Shown here: positions 36,994-44,909 of the stretch, in pieces
Position numbering within the stretch: the stretch's first letter is position 1
Layout of the letters: each line of letters opens with the position of its first letter
Origin: JAEYZM01 sp943372195
GTDB taxonomy: Bacteria; Bacteroidota; Bacteroidia; Sphingobacteriales; Sphingobacteriaceae
Direction: 5' to 3'
Assembly: GCA_943372195.1 (NCBI GenBank)
Contig: CALRXS010000010.1
Location: 46,761 to 110,760 of the forward strand
Length of the DNA: 64,000 nt
Made by a program: the position numbers and the translations under genes
The notes under the pieces: generated by a model
Seen by the model: only the letters and a program-made list of their open reading frames with translations
The model's database searches: none
Told to the model about the DNA's origin: nothing

Positions 36994-37875
36994 TTATTTC
37001 GTATTAAATCTCTTTTTTACGAAGGGGTAAATGAAGACTGCAGCCAAAATTATGATCGCACCTTGATAAAATCCAGGGGTCATTAATTCGCTTTTACCGA
37101 AGATCAAAAAGGCTAATATAATACCGTAAACTGGCTCAAGATTGGTGGTTAAAACTACAGTATAAGCCGAAATTTCTTTCATAACAGCTACCCCAAATAC
37201 GTAGGCCAAAGCTGTACATACTGTACCTAAAATGATTAAATAGATGCTATCTGATATAGAAATCGCTAATTGATAATCAGTTGAAAATGAAGTAAATAGT
37301 AGATATACACTCATGCATATAAAGCCACCTAACATCTCAAAATACCCTATAGTGCTAGCAGGCAGGTCTTTAACTTCTATTTCATTCAAAATAGTGAATA
37401 AAGCCGCCATAAATGAACATATTAAGCCATAAATGATGCCTTCTGTATAGCCACTCTCGAAGTGAAATATGAAGATTATTCCCACAATAATCACTAATCC
37501 GGTGATTAAATCAATCAATGAGAATTTGTGAGATTTATTGAAGATCGGACTTAAAAAACTAGAGAAAAGGGCAGTAGATGATAAACAAATTAAGGCAACA
37601 GAAATGGTTGATGTTTTAATCGAATGGTAGAAAAAGAACCAATGTAAGGCTACAATACCTCCTATACCTAGCAACTTTAAGGTCTTCTTTTGATCTAATA
37701 CTGGCCTATCTTTAAATATAAACTTCTCATAAATGCCTAAACTTACGGTGGCTATTAGCATTCTATACCATACCAATTCATAGGCCGATATCGTGATCAA
37801 TTCACCTAAAATAGCAGTGAATCCCCATATGAAAACCGTAAAGTGGAGCAGTAATAAATTCTTATTTAGACGCAA
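36994..37875 (-). CDS. EamA/DMT-family transporter
   Basis: 293-residue inner-membrane protein with about ten hydrophobic segments in two EamA halves, typical of drug/metabolite (DMT) exporters. Seen: LLLLHFTVFIWGFTAILGEL at the N-terminus, ISVALICLSSTALFSSFLSP ending half one, VVLTTNLEPVYGIILAFLIF as the conserved penultimate helix, and a basic end (FVKKRFNTK). Substrate cannot be predicted. Its start overlaps the LptF/LptG-type gene by 14 bp, so it is translated from the tgt operon. Confidence 0.88.
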   Translation of the reverse strand: MRLNKNLLLLHFTVFIWGFTAILGELITISAYELVWYRMLIATVSLGIYEKFIFKDRPVLDQKKTLKLLGIGGIVALHWFFFYHSIKTSTISVALICLSSTALFSSFLSPIFNKSHKFSLIDLITGLVIIVGIIFIFHFESGYTEGIIYGLICSFMAALFTILNEIEVKDLPASTIGYFEMLGGFICMSVYLLFTSFSTDYQLAISISDSIYLIILGTVCTALAYVFGVAVMKEISAYTVVLTTNLEPVYGIILAFLIFGKSELMTPGFYQGAIIILAAVFIYPFVKKRFNTK

Positions 37876-38956
37876 TTTTTAATAGATAAAGTCCGTAAAT
37901 CGTAAATAAAACATTCGGTATCCACACCGAAATAGCCGGGTGTAATCCTCCTTTTAAAGCAAATGTTGTTGTAAACTGCATCAATAATATATAGGCAAAA
38001 CTACTACCTATACCTATACCTAACTGTGCTCCAACACCACCACGAACTTTTCTAGAACACAATGAAACAGCTATTAATACTAATATAAATGTTGAAAACG
38101 ACATTGCAAAACGCTTATAATACTCAATTTCATAAGCCTCTAATCCGCTCGCCCCACGCTTTCTCTCTTTCTCTAAATAAGCCTTCATCTCTGTATTCGT
38201 TAATGAAGCGATGCTATTGTCTTTACGTTCGAAGTCACTCGGATTCATGTTTAACACTGTATCCTTAGTACCACCTCGCTCTACATATTCATATAATCCA
38301 TCGATTCTCTTAATCGAATACGATTGAATCTTCCAATTTTTTAATGTAGAGTCCCAACGAATCTGATCTGCCATCAACTTATACTTCAGCTCTTTACCAT
38401 TGAACTGCTCTAGCGTAAATCGATATCCGATGCCATCTTGGTTATTATAACTTTCCATATATGCATAACTCGAATCATCAAGCTGTATATGAATGTTTCT
38501 CTCTTTATAAATGTATTTATTATTCACATAGGTATTTTCAAATACTACTCTTACTTTATTGGCATTAGGAATAATATATGAGTTGAAAAAATAAGTTAAT
38601 ACCGATAGAAATAAGGCAGTTACAAAATAGGGGTATAGTAACCTCCTGAAACTTACACCACCACTTAAAATTGCTACAATCTCTGTGTTATTTGCCATTT
38701 TAGAGGTAAAGAAAATGGCTGCGATGAAGATCAACAGCGGACTCAACAATCCGATGTAATAAGGTATGAAGTTGAAATAATAGTTCAGAATAATCTCATC
38801 AAAAGGGGCATTACTTTTTAAAAAATCATCAATCTTTTCAGAAAAGTCAAAAACTACCGCAATGGCAATGAATATTGCCATGGTAAATACGAAGGTGCCC
38901 AAAAATTTCTTAATGATGTACCAATCTATTAGATGTAGTTTAAAACGTTCCCACAT
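37862..38956 (-). CDS. LptF/LptG family permease
   Basis: 364-residue YjgP/YjgQ-type inner-membrane protein, the transmembrane half of the Lpt transporter moving LPS from the inner membrane towards the cell surface. Features: N-terminal IIKKFLGTFVFTMAIFIAIA, second helix IPYYIGLLSPLLIFIAAIFF, the coupling motif AILSGGVSFRRLLYP, a periplasmic beta-jellyroll at about residues 130-260, and three C-terminal helices. The length fits one subunit, but which (F or G) I cannot tell. It begins 1 nt after tgt and overlaps the transporter gene by 14 bp. Confidence 0.9.
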   Translation of the reverse strand: MWERFKLHLIDWYIIKKFLGTFVFTMAIFIAIAVVFDFSEKIDDFLKSNAPFDEIILNYYFNFIPYYIGLLSPLLIFIAAIFFTSKMANNTEIVAILSGGVSFRRLLYPYFVTALFLSVLTYFFNSYIIPNANKVRVVFENTYVNNKYIYKERNIHIQLDDSSYAYMESYNNQDGIGYRFTLEQFNGKELKYKLMADQIRWDSTLKNWKIQSYSIKRIDGLYEYVERGGTKDTVLNMNPSDFERKDNSIASLTNTEMKAYLEKERKRGASGLEAYEIEYYKRFAMSFSTFILVLIAVSLCSRKVRGGVGAQLGIGIGSSFAYILLMQFTTTFALKGGLHPAISVWIPNVLFTIYGLYLLKIASK

Positions 38957-38957
38957 A

Positions 38958-40088
38958 TTATAAACGCTGTGCTAATTTTATAACCATTTGATTCTTCCAA
39001 GCTGTAAAGTCACCTGCGATGATATGTTTACGAGCTTCTCTTACAAGATATAGATAAAAATGTAAGTTATGTAATGTTGCTATTTGAGCACCCAAAATTT
39101 CCTTAGATATAATTAAATGACGTAAATAAGCTTTTGAATAATGTAGATCTGAAAACAAATCAGAATTAGGGTCTATCGCAGAGAAATCATTTTTCCACTT
39201 CTCATTTTTGATATTAATAATGCCTTCGGATGTAAACAACATGCCATTACGTGCATTTCTTGTTGGCATCACACAGTCAAACATATCTATACCCAATGCT
39301 ATACATTCTAATATATTAATCGGAGTTCCTACTCCCATCAAATAACGAGGCTTGGCAGTAGGTAGTATGTCGGTCACAATATCAGTCATCTCATACATCT
39401 CTTCCGCAGGTTCTCCCACTGATAAACCGCCAATTGCATTACCTTCTCTTTCGAAAGAAGCAATCTTTTCGGCCGATTCTTTTCTTAAATCTTTGTAGGT
39501 ACTACCTTGTATAATAGGGAACAAAGTTTGCGAATATCCATATAATGGTTCTGTAGTATCGAACCTATCACAGCATCTCTTCAACCAACGATGAGTCATA
39601 TCCATCGACCTCTTAGCATACTTATAATCACAAGGGTATGGAGTACATTCATCGAATGCCATAATAATATCTGCACCTATTACCCTCTGAATATCCATCA
39701 CCCCCTCTGGTGTAAATAAATGTTTAGATCCGTCTATATGTGAACGAAAAGTAACACCCTCTTCTTTAATTTTTCTTACCCCCGATAATGAATACACTTG
39801 ATAACCACCACTGTCAGTTAATATCGGGTATTCCCAATTATTGAACTTATGTATTCCGCCTGCTGATTGAATAGTCTCTAAACCCGGACGCAAGAAAAGA
39901 TGATAGGTATTTCCTAAAATGATTTGTGCTTGTATATCGTTGGCTAACTCTCTTTGATGCACACCCTTTACTGTACCAGCAGTACCCACGGGCATGAAAA
40001 TAGGGGTTTCTATAATACCATGATCTGTAACAATTTCTCCAGCTCTTGCTTTACTCGACTGATCAGTATGTTGTAAGGTAAACTTCAT
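38958..40088 (-). CDS. tgt: tRNA-guanine transglycosylase (zinc cysteines absent)
   Basis: 376-residue TIM-barrel enzyme that exchanges guanine 34 of GUN-anticodon tRNAs for preQ1. Present: GTAGTVKGVHQREL, ILTDSGGYQVYSL with a catalytic Asp, GGLSVGEPAEEM, MGVGTP and FDCVMPTRNARNG with the nucleophilic Asp region. Unusually, the C-terminal zinc site is altered: where E. coli has DPECDCYTCRNYS, this protein has DPNSDLFSDLHYS, so the three Cys are Ser, Leu and Asp, while the His (ATLHNLHFY) remains. First gene of an operon with the Lpt permease and transporter. Confidence 0.95.
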   Translation of the reverse strand: MKFTLQHTDQSSKARAGEIVTDHGIIETPIFMPVGTAGTVKGVHQRELANDIQAQIILGNTYHLFLRPGLETIQSAGGIHKFNNWEYPILTDSGGYQVYSLSGVRKIKEEGVTFRSHIDGSKHLFTPEGVMDIQRVIGADIIMAFDECTPYPCDYKYAKRSMDMTHRWLKRCCDRFDTTEPLYGYSQTLFPIIQGSTYKDLRKESAEKIASFEREGNAIGGLSVGEPAEEMYEMTDIVTDILPTAKPRYLMGVGTPINILECIALGIDMFDCVMPTRNARNGMLFTSEGIINIKNEKWKNDFSAIDPNSDLFSDLHYSKAYLRHLIISKEILGAQIATLHNLHFYLYLVREARKHIIAGDFTAWKNQMVIKLAQRL

Positions 40089-40093
40089 TGGCT

Positions 40094-40101
40094 CAAAGAT
40101 A
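40094..40101 (-). promoter_or_regulatory. Minus-7 box of tgt, near-leaderless
   Basis: Minus-strand TATCTTTG matches TAnnTTTG exactly, ending 5 nt before the ATG. Transcription would begin at about the start codon. No minus-33 TTTG found. Confidence 0.45.
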
Positions 40102-40221
40102 ATAAAATACCTAGTACCTCTATTGACTGAAAATGTTGATTAAGTATTCATAAATGTTGAATAAAATTATGTTTGATATCTCATTTTTATATATAGTTTC
40201 GCATGAATAGAATTTTGAACT

Positions 40222-41334
40222 GTGATACTTACAAATAGCATATTTGGCTTTTTAGCTTTCTTATTATTAATACAACTATACTATCATCTTAGATTTTTTT
40301 CTGCGCTTTCTTTTAGAAAAGTAAAGCCTTCGGATGGTACAAAACAATTGCCTGTATCAGTTATTATTGCAGCTCGAAATGAATCAGATAACCTCAGAAA
40401 GTATCTTGAATACTTTTTAAACCAAAAATACCCTGATTATGAAGTTATTGTTGTAAATGATTGCTCATACGACAATTCACAAGAAATTTTAGAAGAATTT
40501 CAAAAGCATTATAAACATCTTAAGATTGTTGAGTTAAAAGAAGATGACTTATACAGACATGGTAAAAAGTTTGCAATCACTCTAGGCATTAAAGCTGCAA
40601 AAAATGAACATTTACTTTTTAGCGATGCAGATTGTCAACCAGTGAGTGATCAATGGATAAATACTATGCAAAGTCATTTCAGAAATGATACTCAAATAGT
40701 AATAGGTCATTCTCCATATTTTAAACAAGCCGGTTTTTTGAATTATTTTTCAAGATTTGAAACCTTTTTTACTGCTTATCAGTACATATCTTTTTCACTA
40801 AAAAGCAAAACGTATATGGGAGTAGGTAGAAATTTAGCATATACTAAAAGTTTGTTTTTTCAGAACAAAGGGTTTGCATCTCATATGCATGTCTTATCAG
40901 GCGATGATGATTTATTTGTAAATCAGGCCTCTAATTCTTCGAACACCAATGTTTGTTTATTACCCGAAAGTTTTGTTTTAAGCGAATCAAAAACAAACTT
41001 TAAAGATTACTTCAAACAAAAAATGCGTCACCTAAGTGTAGGTAAACTTTATAAAAGTTCAGATAAATGGAACCTTTCATTAATATCAGGTTCTGTAACC
41101 TTTTTTTACATCGCTATTATTATTTCTTATTCACTGAATATACAGCCATTAATAATAACTGCTTTTTTAGCTTTTAGGCTAGTTTTCACTGCTATATTCT
41201 ACTATCCAGCGATGAAAAAACTACAAGCGAAAGATTTATGGTGGTTTTTCCCTATATTAGATATTCTATATTTTTTGACAATGCCTTTTTGGTCATTAAT
41301 ATCAAGTTTCAGTAAACAAAAAAGATGGAAGTAA
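40222..41334 (+). CDS. Membrane-associated family 2 glycosyltransferase
   Basis: 370-residue GT-A glycosyltransferase. It has an N-terminal membrane helix (IFGFLAFLLLIQLYYHL), a catalytic domain with SVIIAARNESDNL and EVIVVNDCSYDNS (nucleotide binding), the DxD-like SDADCQP, an acceptor-side SGDDDLFVNQAS, and the KQKMRHLSVGK segment in place of QxxRW, then two or three C-terminal membrane helices. Sugar and acceptor unknown; envelope polysaccharide or lipid is likely. The start is GTG: no in-frame ATG is available before the conserved region, and an upstream in-frame stop lies at 40216. The last 10 bp overlap the sigma-factor gene. Confidence 0.85.
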   Translation: MILTNSIFGFLAFLLLIQLYYHLRFFSALSFRKVKPSDGTKQLPVSVIIAARNESDNLRKYLEYFLNQKYPDYEVIVVNDCSYDNSQEILEEFQKHYKHLKIVELKEDDLYRHGKKFAITLGIKAAKNEHLLFSDADCQPVSDQWINTMQSHFRNDTQIVIGHSPYFKQAGFLNYFSRFETFFTAYQYISFSLKSKTYMGVGRNLAYTKSLFFQNKGFASHMHVLSGDDDLFVNQASNSSNTNVCLLPESFVLSESKTNFKDYFKQKMRHLSVGKLYKSSDKWNLSLISGSVTFFYIAIIISYSLNIQPLIITAFLAFRLVFTAIFYYPAMKKLQAKDLWWFFPILDILYFLTMPFWSLISSFSKQKRWK

Positions 41335-41930
41335 ATCCGAATTTATCACAAAAAGCTATAGAAGACTTAGATCTGGTAAAGCGGGCTATTCAAAATGATC
41401 AAAAGGCATACGCCGATTTGATGACTAGGTATAAAGATGCCATCTACTTTATGCTATTAAAAATGGTCAACAATAAAGAAGACGCCAATGACTTAACCGT
41501 AGAAGCATTCGGTAAAGCATTTGAGAATATAGAAAAGTATCGCCCAGAATTTGCTTTTTCTACATGGCTCTTCAAAATTGCAACTAATAATTGTATCGAT
41601 TTCATCCGCAAAAAAAGATTAAAAACTTTTTCTATTGATCAGTCAATAGAGGGTGAAGAAGGAAATGAAAGTAAGTACGATATAGCTTCTGAGGGCCTAG
41701 ACCCAGAAGAGAATTTAATAAAAAAACAAAAATCTGATTTGATGCGAAACATTGTTGATAAACTACCTGTTCGCTATCGTCAATTAGTTATCATGCGTTA
41801 TTTCGATGAGAAATCGTACGAAGAAATTTCTGTAGAATTAGATTTACCTTTGGGCACAGTAAAAGCTCAACTTTTTAGAGCCAGAGATTTATTGTTTAAC
41901 ACCATCAAAAAAGGAAAAGAAAAAATTTAA
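41325..41930 (+). CDS. ECF-type sigma-70 family RNA polymerase sigma factor
   Basis: 201-residue sigma factor. Region 2 includes DQKAYADLMTRYKDAIYFML, EDANDLTVEAFGKAFENI and FSTWLFKIATNNCIDFIRKK (minus-10 recognition). Region 4 is KLPVRYRQLVIMRYFDEKSY with the helix-turn-helix EISVELDLPLGTVKAQLFRA. A charged linker of about 45 residues separates them. No anti-sigma gene is adjacent, so regulation may be transcriptional. It overlaps the glycosyltransferase by 10 bp and rsmG by one base (TAATG), so all three are probably translated from one mRNA. Target promoters cannot be inferred. Confidence 0.93.
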   Translation: MEVNPNLSQKAIEDLDLVKRAIQNDQKAYADLMTRYKDAIYFMLLKMVNNKEDANDLTVEAFGKAFENIEKYRPEFAFSTWLFKIATNNCIDFIRKKRLKTFSIDQSIEGEEGNESKYDIASEGLDPEENLIKKQKSDLMRNIVDKLPVRYRQLVIMRYFDEKSYEEISVELDLPLGTVKAQLFRARDLLFNTIKKGKEKI

Positions 41931-42553
41931 TGGAAGCAATACTTCGAAATTTCCCTAACTTAAAGCAAGTTCAAATTGATCAATTCAGAGAATTAGAAAA
42001 TTTATATAATGAATGGAATAGCCAAATCAATGTAATTTCTAGAAAAGACATGGAGCATTTTTATGAGCGCCATGTATTACATTCACTAGCAATTGCGAAG
42101 GTTATTCAGTTTAAGAAAGATACTCAGATTCTTGATGTGGGTACAGGCGGCGGATTCCCTGGAATCCCTTTAGCTATTATGTTTCCTGATGCTCATTTTC
42201 ATTTAGTGGATTCAATTGGTAAAAAAATAAAAGTGGTGAACGAAGTAGCGAATGCTTTACAATTGAAAAATGTAATTGCAGAACATAAACGAGCCGAAGA
42301 TGTAAAAGCAAAATTCGATTTCGTAGTTTCTAGAGCTGTCACTCGTCTCATCAATTTTTATCCTTGGGTACACGATCGCTTCAAAAAAGAATCATTCAAT
42401 ACATTAGATAACGGAATACTTTATTTAAAAGGCATTGACCTCTCTGAAGAGTTCGATGAATTACGTAAACCTTATCAACTTTATCCAATTAAAGATTATT
42501 TCTCTGAAGAATTTTTTGAAACGAAAGGGGTAATTTTTATTCCACGTTTTTAA
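41930..42553 (+). CDS. rsmG: 16S rRNA (guanine-N7) methyltransferase RsmG
   Basis: 207-residue SAM-dependent methyltransferase that modifies G527 of 16S rRNA. Motifs: NEWNSQINVISRKDMEHFYE with RHVLHSLAI, the SAM loop ILDVGTGGGFPGIPLAI, HLVDSIGKKIKVV and FVVSRAVTRL. Length normal for the family. Translationally coupled to the sigma factor. Loss of RsmG in other bacteria gives low-level streptomycin resistance. Confidence 0.96.
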   Translation: MEAILRNFPNLKQVQIDQFRELENLYNEWNSQINVISRKDMEHFYERHVLHSLAIAKVIQFKKDTQILDVGTGGGFPGIPLAIMFPDAHFHLVDSIGKKIKVVNEVANALQLKNVIAEHKRAEDVKAKFDFVVSRAVTRLINFYPWVHDRFKKESFNTLDNGILYLKGIDLSEEFDELRKPYQLYPIKDYFSEEFFETKGVIFIPRF

Positions 42554-42623
42554 TTCACATCTATTTTAAAAAAAGTTGCATTCTTGCAGTTGTCGCTTAC
42601 TTCGGATGGTACTAAATTAGTGC

Positions 42624-43724
42624 ATGTGCGAAGATAAAGTGTATGAGATAGCCCTGAGTATGGTACCGGGATTGGGTCCGGTCGGATTAAAAGATTTAAT
42701 TGCAGCATTTGGTTCTGCACAAAAGGTACTTGATTCAAGTGCCAAAAAACTACAATCCGTCAATGGTATTGGTCCGCTTACCGCTGAAAAAATTAAATCA
42801 ACTAACTTCATAGAACAAGCTGTTCGAGAAATTGAATTTTGTGATACACATAAAATCAATATTCTTTCTTATTTCGATGATGAGAGTTACCCTAAAAATC
42901 TAAAAAATTGTTACGATGCCCCAGTAATACTTTATCATAAAGGAAATGTATTCACAGAGCGACGATTGTTAATCGCTATGGTGGGTACACGAGCTGCTAC
43001 TGATTATGGTAAACACTTATGTGTTGAATTAATACAAATATTAAAACAATACAATCCGGTGATCATCAGCGGACTCGCCTATGGTATAGATGTGCAGGCG
43101 CATAAGGAGGCTTTGAAGGCTGGTTTAGATACGATTGCGATAGTCGGACACGGCTTAGACAGTATTTATCCGAGGGTTCATTACGATATAGCCAAGGAGA
43201 TTGTCAATCAAGGCGCTATCATCACTGAATTTACAAAAGGAGTGAAGCCAGATCGAGAGAATTTTCCGGCGCGTAATAGAATCATAGCAGGAATGTGTGA
43301 TGTGATCATTGTGGTTGAAGCAAGGGAGCAAGGTGGGGCATTAATTACAGCAGAATTGGCTAATTCATATCAACGAGATGTATTCACATTTCCGGGAAGA
43401 ATTTATGATAAACAAAGCAAAGGTTGCCATTATTTATTGAAGCAAAACATTGCTAGTATTTTAACAGAGCCTTCAGATATAGTTGAGTTATTGAATTTAG
43501 ATATTGAGAAGAAACCTTCCATTCAAAAGAAATTATTTGTTGAATTAAATGTTGATGAAAGAACATTGGTAGAATATTTAATTCATCAAAATTCAGAAAT
43601 TGGATTAGATGATTTAATGATTCATTTGCAATGGCCTATTTCCAAATTAAGTTCAGTATTGTTGAATTTAGAGCTGAACGGATTAATAAAAGCATTACCA
43701 GGTAAATCGTATAGACTTTATTAA
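42624..43724 (+). CDS. dprA: DNA processing protein DprA
   Basis: 366-residue DprA/Smf, which protects incoming single-stranded DNA and loads RecA during natural transformation. It has an N-terminal HhH/SAM-like domain (about 1-70), a Rossmann-like core with MVGTRAATDYGKHL, ISGLAYGIDVQAHKEAL and NFPARNRIIAGM, and a C-terminal DML1-type winged helix (LDDLMIHLQWPISKLSSVL). The length with the extra wing is typical. It sits 70 bp after rsmG and its upstream gap carries one copy of the 13-bp word discussed in the findings. Confidence 0.95.
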   Translation: MCEDKVYEIALSMVPGLGPVGLKDLIAAFGSAQKVLDSSAKKLQSVNGIGPLTAEKIKSTNFIEQAVREIEFCDTHKINILSYFDDESYPKNLKNCYDAPVILYHKGNVFTERRLLIAMVGTRAATDYGKHLCVELIQILKQYNPVIISGLAYGIDVQAHKEALKAGLDTIAIVGHGLDSIYPRVHYDIAKEIVNQGAIITEFTKGVKPDRENFPARNRIIAGMCDVIIVVEAREQGGALITAELANSYQRDVFTFPGRIYDKQSKGCHYLLKQNIASILTEPSDIVELLNLDIEKKPSIQKKLFVELNVDERTLVEYLIHQNSEIGLDDLMIHLQWPISKLSSVLLNLELNGLIKALPGKSYRLY

Positions 43725-43791
43725 CAAAATCTTAATTTTTCAATCAGCTATTGTTTTGAATATGACGTATATTGCATTTTTAAATATACAT

Positions 43792-44889
43792 ATGAAAAAG
43801 AGATTATTATTTGCCATTTGCCTAGGCTTTTCATTGGTAGCTTTCAGCTCATTTGATAATTCAGGTAAGACTAACACTAAGAAAAAACCTAAAAATGTCA
43901 TTCTACTAATTGGTGATGGCATGGGTTTAAGTCAAGTTAGTTATGCGATTGTAAATGCAAATGAGCGTATGAATTTCGAGCGATTCAAACAACTAGGAAT
44001 GAGCAAGACAGCTGCATCTAATCATAAGATTACAGATTCAGCTGCAGGTGCTACTGCATTATCGACAGGTAAGAAAACTTATAATGGTGCAATAGCCGTT
44101 GACGATAATAAACAAGCTCTACCTACCATCTTAGAATTAGCAGAAAAGAAAGGTATGGCAACTGGTATGATTGCTACTTGTGCAATTACACATGCAACTC
44201 CTGCTTCATTTATTGCTCATAGAGAATCTCGTGAATTGTATGAAGACATTGCATTAGATTTTTTGAATACAGAGATTGATTTATTTATTGGAGGCGGATT
44301 AGATCATTTCAATAAAAGAAAAGATAATAAAGATTTAGTGCAAGCATTAAAAGATAGAGAGTATAATGTAATCACTAGTGTAAATGATTTATACTCTTAT
44401 AATAGTCCGAAAAAACTCGCCGCCCTCATAGCCCCTAAACATTTAACAACAATGACTGATGGAAGAGGTAATTATTTAGAAAAGGCAACCGAATTAGGTA
44501 TTAATATTTTATCAAAAGACCCCGATGGTTTCTTTTTGATGGTGGAGGGTTCGCAGATTGATTGGGGCGGACATGCGAATGATGCGGAGTATGTAAGAAC
44601 AGAGGTAATGGATTTTGATAGAGCTATAAAAGTAGCTTTAGATTTTGCAGAGAGAGATGGCAATACATTAGTAATTGTGACAGCAGATCATGAGACAGGC
44701 GGATTAGCGTTGAGTGGTAATGAAGAAGATAAAACTCAAAATAAAATTGAAGCTAAGTTCACAACTAAAAATCACACAGGCGTAATGGTTCCAGTATATT
44801 CTTATGGTCCGGGTTCAGAAAAACTCGAAGGAATATTTGAGAACACATTTATTTTCAATGTGATGAAAGAATCATTAAGAATTAAATAA
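43792..44889 (+). CDS. Alkaline phosphatase
   Basis: 365-residue secreted phosphomonoesterase. The signal peptide starts at MKKRLLFAICLGFSLVAFSS, which is why I place the start at 43792 rather than at 43756, where a non-signal extension would precede it. Active-site motifs: NVILLIGDGMGLSQVSYA (first metal Asp), ITDSAAGATALSTGKKT (nucleophile Ser), THATPASFIAHRESR, EGSQIDWGGHANDAE and VTADHETGGLA. No T9SS domain, so likely periplasmic or Sec-exported only. Role: releasing phosphate from organic esters. The next gene starts 20 nt downstream. Confidence 0.95.
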   Translation: MKKRLLFAICLGFSLVAFSSFDNSGKTNTKKKPKNVILLIGDGMGLSQVSYAIVNANERMNFERFKQLGMSKTAASNHKITDSAAGATALSTGKKTYNGAIAVDDNKQALPTILELAEKKGMATGMIATCAITHATPASFIAHRESRELYEDIALDFLNTEIDLFIGGGLDHFNKRKDNKDLVQALKDREYNVITSVNDLYSYNSPKKLAALIAPKHLTTMTDGRGNYLEKATELGINILSKDPDGFFLMVEGSQIDWGGHANDAEYVRTEVMDFDRAIKVALDFAERDGNTLVIVTADHETGGLALSGNEEDKTQNKIEAKFTTKNHTGVMVPVYSYGPGSEKLEGIFENTFIFNVMKESLRIK

Positions 44890-44909
44890 TTGCTTAATCA
44901 AAAATTGAT

